NCBI GenBank assembly: GCA_018058095.1
Contig: JAGPCO010000049.1
Span: 1-51,597 of the forward strand
Direction: 5' to 3'
Source of the DNA: Kofleriaceae bacterium
Lineage (GTDB): Bacteria; Myxococcota_A; Polyangia; Haliangiales; Haliangiaceae
Length of the DNA stretch: 51,597 nt
Part shown: positions 39,573-51,597 of the stretch, one piece after another
Layout: each line of letters opens with the position of its first letter
Position numbering within the stretch: position 1 is the first letter of the stretch
Position numbers and translations under genes: made by a program
Notes under the pieces: model-generated
The model's input: only the letters and a program-made list of their open reading frames with translations
Told to the model about the DNA's origin: nothing
Databases searched by the model: none

Positions 39573-39587
39573 CGGCGCCCTGCTCTT

Positions 39588-40318
<731 letters not shown>

Positions 40319-40322
<4 letters not shown>

Positions 40323-41607
40323 GGCGTCTCCTTGCGCGCGCCGAAGGCGACGCGGGCGGCCTCGCCGAAGGCGCGCACCCCGCGCACCAGGTCGGCCTCG
40401 GCGATACACAGCGGCGGCGCCAGCACGGCCCAGCCGCGCGCGCTCTCGAGGTGGAGCGACAGCCGGCGCGCCGCCAGCTCGCGCGCCAGCACCGCCCACT
40501 GCGCCGGCTCGGCCTCGACCTCGAGCGCGGCCAGGAGGCCCAGGCCGCGCACGAAGGCCGGGCGGGCCAGGCCGTCGGCGACCGCGCGCAGCTCGCGCAG
40601 CAGGACCGGGCCGAGCGCGGCCGAGCGCGCGAACAGCTGCTCGTCCTCGTACACCTTGAGGGTCTCGACCGCGGCCGCACAGGCCAGCGGGTGGGCGTAG
40701 TAGGTCAGACCACACGCCAGCACGTGGTCGTCGAAGTGGCGCGCGACCCGGTCGTGGACGATGACCGCGCCGATGGTGGCGTAGCCCGAGGCCAGGCCCT
40801 TGGCCACGGTGATGAGGTCGGGCGTGACGCCCCAGTGCTGGAAGCCGAACGCCGTGCCGGTCCGGCCGAACCCGGTCAGCACCTCGTCGGCGATGAGCAA
40901 CGCGCCGTCGGCCTCGGTGGCGGCGCGCACGATCGGCCAGTACTCGGGCGGCGGCACCAGCGCGCCGTTGGCGCCCGGCACCGGCTCGAGGATGACCCCG
41001 GCCACCGTGCCGGCGCCCTCGAGCCGCAGGACGGAGCCGATGTGGGTCGCGCACTCGCGCTGGCAGGTCGCCAGCGTCTTCCCGAACGGGCAACGGTCGC
41101 AGTAGCAGTCGGGCACGTGCACCACGCCGGGGATGCCCGGCTCGAGCGGGACCCGGCGCCAGTCGCCGGTCAGCGTGAGCGCGCCCAGGCTGGCGCCGTG
41201 GTAGCTGCGGTAACGCGACACCATCTTGAGGCGCCCGGTCACCATGCGGGCGATCTTGATCGCGTTCTCGTTGGCCTCGGCGCCCGACAGCGTGAAGAAC
41301 ACCTTGCTGTAGCCGGGCCCGGCCAGCGCGAGCAGGCGCTCGGCCAGCTCCTGCTTGGCCGGGAACACCGCGTTGGCCGACGACAGGCACAGCTCGTCGG
41401 CCTGACGCTTGATGGCCTCGACGATGCGCTTGTTGCCGTGGCCGACGTTGACCTGGTAGGCCAGCGCGCCGAGGTCGAGCCAGCGCTCGCTGCCGCCGGC
41501 GCCGTCGACCGTGAAGAACGCGCCGTCGCCACCCGTGAGGTGAAACGGCTTGGCCTGGCGCTGCGTGGTCCAGGTGAAGAAGAACGGGTAGTCGCGATCG
41601 GCCGCCA

Positions 41608-41608
<1 letters not shown>
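40319..41608 (-). CDS. Class III (omega) aminotransferase with Cys-rich insert
   Basis: 429 residues. PLP fold type I: VNVGHGNKRIVEAIKRQADE, FFTLSGAEANENAIKIARM, RYRSYHGASLGAL, LLIADEVLTGFGRTG, and the PLP lysine in LITVAKGLASGYATIGAV. An insert with C-Y-C-D-R-C-P-F-G and TCQRECA is typical of one branch of omega-aminotransferases acting on small amines or omega-amino acids with pyruvate or 2-oxoglutarate. The exact substrate is not readable. Stop and start are overlapped on both sides (TGATG with the C45 gene, GTGA with scoA). Confidence 0.9.
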
Positions 41609-47474
<5,866 letters not shown>

Positions 47475-47481
47475 GGCTCCG

Positions 47482-47510
47482 GGAGTACCCCCCGGGGGCA
47501 CCCCCGTCAA
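47482..47510 (-). promoter_or_regulatory. Promoter of the fusion-enzyme/CoA-transferase operon, leaderless geometry
   Basis: On the minus strand TTGACG (47510-47505), 17 nt, TACTCC (47487-47482), then 7 nt to the GTG at 47474. The spacer has a run GGGGGTGCCCCCGGGGGG able to fold back (CCCCC/GGGGG). Confidence 0.55.
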
Positions 47511-47630
47511 GTGAACGCCCGCGCAGGGGGCCCATCCCGATCTCACGAAAAAACCGGCGAAGGATCAGTGACTTGCCGGCCTCGGACGAATTCGGATGGA
47601 GGCGGTTTCGTGGTATCAGGCGGGGGTCTC

Positions 47631-49418
47631 ATGGCCCACCTGGTGTTCGTCGCTGGCCCCAACGCCGGGCGCCGCTACAAGCTGCACGCCGGCGAGTCGG
47701 TCATCGGGCGCCGATCGGACTGCCAGATCTTCGTGCCCGACATGCGGGTGTCGCGCCAGCACGCCCGGGTGGTGTTCGACGCCGGGCGCTGGCGCGTCGA
47801 GGACCTCGGCTCCAACAACGGCACCTTCGTCAACGGCCAGCGGGTGACCGCGTCGTCGCTCAAGAACGAGGACGAGATCCAGATCGCCAACAACCGCATC
47901 CGGGTCGAGATCCCCGACGGCACCACCAGCAGCGAGCGGGCCGGCTTCGAGGCCCACGTGACGATCGTCGAGGGCACGACGTCGTCGGTGTGGACCAGCC
48001 GCGGCAACACCGAGGAGCGGCGCTCGCGCACCACCACCGGGCAGCTGTCGAGCCAGTCGCTGCCGGCGCAGGAGCGCGCCTTCCGCCTGGTCGAGCGCAA
48101 GCTCGACGCCCTGACCCAGATCCTCGAGGCCCAGGTCGAGAGCGGCTCGCCCGACCAGCTGATCGAGAAGATGGTCGACGCCCTGCTCTTGCTCTACCCG
48201 CAGGCCGACTCGGTCGGCGTGCTGGCGACCGACCCCGAGAGCCAGGAGCTGCGGGTGCAGTGCCAGCGCCAGCGCCGCAGCGCGCCCAAGCAGGGCATGG
48301 TCGTGCCAGCCACCATCATCTCCCACGTCGTCGCCGGCCAGCGCAGCGTGCTGCTGGGCGACACCGGCGCCGGCGACGGCGGCGAGCTGGTCAGCGGCGA
48401 CAACGACGCCGCCGGCAACCGCATGGGCGCGCCCCTGGTCTTCGGCGGCAAGCACCACGGCGTGGTGTACGTCGAGAGCGACCGCCACGACTTCCACCAG
48501 GAGGACGTCGACCTCCTCGGCACGGTGGCGGCGCAGACGGCGATGGCCCTGCACGCGGCCGACGCGGCCGTGCAGCAGGCCGAGCGCGACCGGCTCGATC
48601 GCGACCTGCGGGTGGCGCGGCAGATCCAGCGCTCGCTGTTGCCGCCGGCGGCACCGTCGGTGGTCGGCCTCGACTTCGCCATCCACTACGAGCCGGCCTA
48701 CCAGATCGGCGGCGACTTCTACGACTTCATCTGGCACGACCAGTCGCACCTGGCGCTGGCCATCGGCGACGTGTCGGGCAAGGCCATCTCGGCCGCGCTG
48801 TACATGGCCCGGCTCACGTCCGAGCTGCGCTCGCGCGCCAGCATCGCCCGCACCCCGGCCCGGCTGCTGCGCCGGGTCAACACCGAGATGGTGACGCTGG
48901 GCGACGACGGCATGTTCGCGACGCTGGCCTACTGCATGTACGACCTCGAGACGCGCAGCCTGGTGTTCACCAACGCCGGCCACTGCATGCCGCTCCTCCG
49001 CCGCGGCGACCGGGTGTTCCCGCTGCACGCCGACCGCGCCCACATCCCGCCGCTGGGCGTGGTGCCCGAGCTCGAGGCCGGCGAGGCCCGGGTCCAGCTG
49101 CACTCGGGCGACCTGCTCATCCTCATCACCGACGGCATCATCGAGGCGCGCGACCCGCGTGGCCACGAGTACGGCATGGCCCGGCTGTCGCGCCGGGTGC
49201 GCACCGCGCGCGGCAGCGCCGAGGACGTGGTCAAGGCCATCCTGGCCGACATCGACGCCCACGCCGGCACCGCCGGCCAGAGCGACGACATGACGATCGT
49301 GGCGATGTCGATCGACGAGCGCCGAGCCAAGCGCAAGACGACGACGTTGCCGGGTGTGGCGCCGCCTGAGGGGCCGGCCCGGCTCGGCACCAGCTCGGGC
49401 GAGGACACGAAGGTCTAG
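47631..49418 (+). CDS. FHA-GAF-PP2C (RsbU/SpoIIE-type) serine/threonine phosphatase
   Basis: 595 residues. FHA domain ~1-95 (AGRRYKLHAGESVIGRRSDC, RVSRQHARVVF, LGSNNGTFVNGQRV) binds phosphothreonine. GAF ~160-305 (IEKMVDALLLLYPQADSVGV, HGVVYVESDRHDFHQEDVDL). Linker helix RLDRDLRVARQIQRSLLPP, then the PP2C domain ~345-570 with metal ligands in GGDFYDFIW and ALAIGDVSGKAISAALYMA, NAGHCMPLLRRG, ILITDGIIEARD and the final QSDDMTIV Asp. All metal-site aspartates are present, so phosphatase activity is expected, in partner-switch or FHA-kinase signalling. A weak promoter (TTCGGA-17-TATCAG, -10 at 47614-47619) lies upstream. Its TAG is followed in the same frame by the CAG arrays. Confidence 0.92.
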   Translation: MAHLVFVAGPNAGRRYKLHAGESVIGRRSDCQIFVPDMRVSRQHARVVFDAGRWRVEDLGSNNGTFVNGQRVTASSLKNEDEIQIANNRIRVEIPDGTTSSERAGFEAHVTIVEGTTSSVWTSRGNTEERRSRTTTGQLSSQSLPAQERAFRLVERKLDALTQILEAQVESGSPDQLIEKMVDALLLLYPQADSVGVLATDPESQELRVQCQRQRRSAPKQGMVVPATIISHVVAGQRSVLLGDTGAGDGGELVSGDNDAAGNRMGAPLVFGGKHHGVVYVESDRHDFHQEDVDLLGTVAAQTAMALHAADAAVQQAERDRLDRDLRVARQIQRSLLPPAAPSVVGLDFAIHYEPAYQIGGDFYDFIWHDQSHLALAIGDVSGKAISAALYMARLTSELRSRASIARTPARLLRRVNTEMVTLGDDGMFATLAYCMYDLETRSLVFTNAGHCMPLLRRGDRVFPLHADRAHIPPLGVVPELEAGEARVQLHSGDLLILITDGIIEARDPRGHEYGMARLSRRVRTARGSAEDVVKAILADIDAHAGTAGQSDDMTIVAMSIDERRAKRKTTTLPGVAPPEGPARLGTSSGEDTKV

Positions 49419-49478
49419 CGCGGGGGCGGCGGGCGGGCGGGCGCGAGGGCGGCAGCGGCGGCGGCGGCGGGGAGAGGA

Positions 49479-49751
<273 letters not shown>

Positions 49752-49812
49752 CAGCAACAGCGGATATCGGCAGCGGATATCGGCAGCGGCGGGCGGCAGC
49801 GGCGGCGGATAG

Positions 49813-49839
49813 CGGCAGCGGGTACGGGTTGCCACCGCC
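49813..49839. repeat. 27-bp direct repeat, left copy
   Basis: CGGCAGCGGGTACGGGTTGC followed by CACCGCC. A second copy with two differences is at 51432-51458 in the same orientation. The two bracket the inverted pair of four-helix-bundle genes (1.6 kb). Confidence 0.6.
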
Positions 49840-49934
49840 GGCGTTCTCCCCTTCGCCCTGCCCCTCTGCAACCCGAACGCCCGCCGGGCGCCGGGCGCCA
49901 GACGTGGGGCGCCCGGCCGCCCCGGGGCCGGCCC

Positions 49935-50258
49935 CTACCGGGTGAGCCTCCACAGCATCGCCCGGATCCGGTCGAGCTTGGCGTCGACCACGGCGTAGCG
50001 GGCCCGGGTGATGAGCTTGCGGCCGCAGGCGATACGCAGCGCCGTCGTCAGCTCGCCGGCGCTGCCCGCGGCGATGCGGTAGTGGTGGCCGCGGTCGCGG
50101 CCGATGCGGTGCCGGCCCTCGCCGAGGTTGAGCGCGATGCTGTCGGCGCTGCGGGCGATTTCGTCGGCGAGCTTCTTGCGGCGCAGGCGGACAGCCGCCT
50201 CGACGTCGGCGAGGTCGGTGATGAGGTCGATCGAGAGTTCGAGTGCATCGAAGGCCAT
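49935..50258 (-). CDS. Four-helix-bundle protein (23S rRNA-IVP/Avd-like family), copy 1
   Basis: 107 residues. Matches the small four-helix-bundle family known from ORFs in 23S rRNA intervening sequences and from Avd proteins of diversity-generating retroelements: RRKKLADEIARSADSIALNL, GEGRHRIGRDR, GSAGELTTALRIACGRKLI, and LDRIRAMLWRLTR. Basic, probably nucleic-acid binding, often forming pentamers. Shine-Dalgarno GAGAGGAA before the ATG. About two thirds identical to copy 2 by eye, in opposite orientation, with a near-identical leader. No reverse transcriptase or rRNA gene is in the window. Confidence 0.85.
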   Translation of the reverse strand: MAFDALELSIDLITDLADVEAAVRLRRKKLADEIARSADSIALNLGEGRHRIGRDRGHHYRIAAGSAGELTTALRIACGRKLITRARYAVVDAKLDRIRAMLWRLTR

Positions 50259-50456
50259 GGCTTGCGTTCCTCTCCAGTGGCCCCGTCCATCGGGGCCTCG
50301 CCCCAACGCCTCGCGACGCGCAGGAGGCGTGTCGGGGACCCTCGTCACGGGCCAACGCCGGCACCCACGCCCGTCTCCGCGGCGGTGGCTCACGCTATTG
50401 CAGGTGCCCACGGTCCCCGGCGCGCCTCGTGCGCGGGCGAGGCGGGGGCGGGCCCG
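50259..50456 (-). ncRNA. Conserved leader of four-helix-bundle gene, copy 1
   Basis: Upstream of copy 1 lie two blocks that are exact reverse complements of blocks upstream of copy 2: 50290-50341 (52 bp) and 50409-50456 (48 bp), separated by a diverged 67-bp linker. The 52-bp block contains CGAGGCCCCGA followed by a GGGGCC partner, giving a hairpin next to the ribosome-binding site; the 48-bp block contains complementary GC-rich halves (CCCGCCTCGCCCGCGC / GCGC). Conservation exceeds that of the protein, so a structured RNA is likely, but transcription is unproven. Confidence 0.5.
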
Positions 50457-50796
50457 ATGGGCGGGGCCACGCCGAGAGGACCACGGCGTGGCCGACGAGC
50501 GCACGAACGCGACGAGCGTCCCGGCGCCAACGAGCCGGCGGCGTGCGCGGCGAGAGCGGCGGCGAGAGCGGCGAGCGCGGCGCGCCGACGGCGAGCGCGG
50601 CGGCGGCGAGCGCGCCACGGCGAGCGCGGCGAGCCGCAGCGGCGGCTTGCCGCGGCGCGCTCGCTCTCGGCGCCGCTGCGCTCGCCCTCGCGCGCCGCGG
50701 CCGACCGAGACTCGGTGCCACCGGTTGGTGACGGCTCACGGCGGTCGGTCGACGCGAGTCGGCCATGCCAGTGCCTTCCCGGTGGGTCCCGACCGT
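50457..50796. other. Low-complexity centre of the inverted gene pair
   Basis: 340 bp, extremely GC-rich, made largely of GCGAGAGCGGC/GCGAGCGCGGC variants. Includes a hairpin GGCCACGCCG with CGGCGTGGCC (about 50463-50492). No gene or promoter could be supported; both flanking genes read outward from here. Confidence 0.4.
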
Positions 50797-50996
50797 CGGG
50801 CCCGCCCCCGCCTCGCCCGCGCACGAGGCGCGCCGGGGACCGTGCGGCACCTGCGGTGGCGTGAGGCGGTCGCCGTGGAGACGGGCGTGAGTGCCGGCGT
50901 GGGCGTGGGTGCAGGGTCCCCGACACGCCTCCTGCGCGTCGCGAGGCGTTGGGGCGAGGCCCCGACGGTCGGGGCCCACCTCGAAAGGAACTCACC
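50797..50996 (+). ncRNA. Conserved leader of four-helix-bundle gene, copy 2
   Basis: Contains the 48-bp block (50797-50844) and 52-bp block (50914-50965) that are perfect inverted copies of those in the other leader, separated by a diverged 69-bp linker. After the 52-bp block, GGCCCCGAC-GGTCGGGGCC forms a stem (50957-50975) directly before the AAAGGAA ribosome-binding site, so it could control translation. Confidence 0.5.
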
Positions 50997-51320
50997 ATGG
51001 CATTCATCGCTCTCGAACACGCCGTCTCGCTCGTCACCAACCTCGACAGCATCGAGAACGCGGTCCGCTCGCGCCGCAAGTCGCTGGCGGACGAGATCGC
51101 TCGCGCCGCCGACAGCGTCGCGCTCAACCTCGGCGAGGGCCGCCACCGCCGCGGCGGCGACCGCGCGCACGCCTTCCGCGTCGCCTACGGCAGCGCCGGC
51201 GAGCTCACGACGGCGCTGCGCATCGCCCTCGGCCGCAAGCTCATCAGCGCCGCGCAGTTTGGCGCCGCCGAGGCCACGCTCGACCAGCTGCGCGCCATCC
51301 TGTGGCGCCTCACGCGGTAG
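50997..51320 (+). CDS. Four-helix-bundle protein (23S rRNA-IVP/Avd-like family), copy 2
   Basis: 107 residues, same length as copy 1. Landmarks: RRKSLADEIARAADSVALNL, GEGRHRRGGDRAHAF, GSAGELTTALRIALGRKLI, and LDQLRAILWRLTR. Differences from copy 1 cluster in the first helix and in residues ~83-95 of the last helix, while the loop GEGRHR and the C-terminus are fixed. Shine-Dalgarno AAGGAA 6 nt before the ATG. Divergent from copy 1 across a ~740-bp symmetric region. Confidence 0.85.
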   Translation: MAFIALEHAVSLVTNLDSIENAVRSRRKSLADEIARAADSVALNLGEGRHRRGGDRAHAFRVAYGSAGELTTALRIALGRKLISAAQFGAAEATLDQLRAILWRLTR

Positions 51321-51350
51321 CGCGCCCGAAGGGGCCCGGGGCCTCCGCCG

Positions 51351-51431
51351 GGTCCTGTCCCGGCGCCGGGTCCGGCACCCGGCACCGGCACCCGGCACCC
51401 GGCACCGGAACCCGGCAGCGGAACCCGGCAG
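51351..51431. repeat. CCGGCACC / CCCGGCAC microsatellite
   Basis: Tandem variants of CCGGCACCCGGCAC follow copy 2 of the four-helix-bundle gene and grade into GGAACCCGGCAGCGG. Slippage-type array; no gene. Confidence 0.7.
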
Positions 51432-51458
51432 CGGCAGCGGATACGGGTCGCCACCGCC
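51432..51458. repeat. 27-bp direct repeat, right copy
   Basis: CGGCAGCGGATACGGGTCGC followed by CACCGCC; differs from the left copy (49813-49839) at two positions. Same orientation although the genes between are inverted. Confidence 0.6.
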
Positions 51459-51483
51459 CATGATCTCCCAGCACTGAGCCTCG

Positions 51484-51597
<114 letters not shown>

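Noticed and set aside
50082..50864. A plus-strand open frame continuing the poly-Gln frame through the four-helix-bundle copy 1 region
   Set aside because: It runs antisense to copy 1 and through low-complexity DNA; no protein-like features.
49935..51320. Diversity-generating retroelement
   Set aside because: The proteins resemble Avd, but there is no reverse transcriptase, template repeat or variable repeat in the window.

Overview
The window is very GC-rich (about three quarters G+C by eye). It is full of lipoproteins with long Asp/Ala/Gly-rich linkers after the lipobox, AgmX/PglI-type C-terminal domains, HEAT, kelch and LVIVD repeat proteins, and FHA/GAF/CNB signalling modules. That style points to a myxobacterium-like member of Myxococcota, probably on the Haliangium/Kofleriaceae side; this is inference from gene style, not from a marker phylogeny. 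No phage, integrase, CRISPR array or rRNA was found.

Layout. 0-9 kb: 5' end of a PBP4-type carboxypeptidase, an LVIVD lipoprotein, a short-form glucan phosphorylase behind a tandem palindromic operator, a kelch lipoprotein, acs-ridA, a tRNA-Val(CAC) with a clear promoter, and two adjacent unknown genes sharing a 36-residue repeat. 9-15 kb: Nudix hydrolase, a primary-type sigma factor, a propeller lipoprotein, a HEAT protein overlapping a TatD nuclease. 15-18 kb: a stand-alone rplC with its own promoter, rlmE, then four tandem 95-bp repeats in which each copy is a mini-ORF chained by GTGA overlaps to a Sua5/YciO-family gene. 18.7-27.8 kb (minus): a probable ten-gene operon running thiolase, 3-hydroxybutyryl-CoA dehydrogenase, enoyl-CoA hydratase, acyl-CoA dehydrogenase, two AgmX-type lipoproteins, a second acyl-CoA dehydrogenase, a stand-alone B12-binding mutase subunit, a cupin lipoprotein and MeaB. 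27.9-32 kb: a small lipoprotein, a 183-bp MITE-like inverted-repeat element that supplies the last codons of a cysteine desulfurase gene, and a GspE-N/GAF protein. 32-38.5 kb (minus): TPR-CNB protein, AgmX-like lipoprotein, thioredoxin-like ferredoxin, PQQ/HEAT lipoprotein, HEAT protein, histone H1-like protein. 38.6-47.5 kb (minus): a six-gene operon with a 1565-residue fusion (aldehyde dehydrogenase, class III aminotransferase, GNAT, lysine-less aminotransferase fold), a C45 Ntn hydrolase, another class III aminotransferase and 3-oxoacid CoA-transferase subunits. 47.6 kb to the end: an FHA-GAF-PP2C phosphatase, CAG-triplet arrays, and two divergent four-helix-bundle (23S IVP/Avd-like) genes with near-identical structured leaders.

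How it fits together. The 18.7-27.8 kb operon handles C4 acyl-CoA interconversion (acetoacetyl-, 3-hydroxybutyryl-, crotonyl-, butyryl-CoA) and links it to a B12 mutase (methylmalonyl- or isobutyryl-CoA). The 38.6-47.5 kb operon looks like an amine or amino-acid catabolic route through an acyl-protected intermediate, ending in CoA transfer to a 3-oxoacid; its product could feed the first operon.

Most likely novelties: the mini-ORF chain, the leader plus four-helix-bundle inverted pair, the ALDH-AT-GNAT-pseudoAT fusion operon, and a recurrent promoter geometry (17-nt spacer, 7 nt from -10 to start codon) suggesting leaderless mRNAs.
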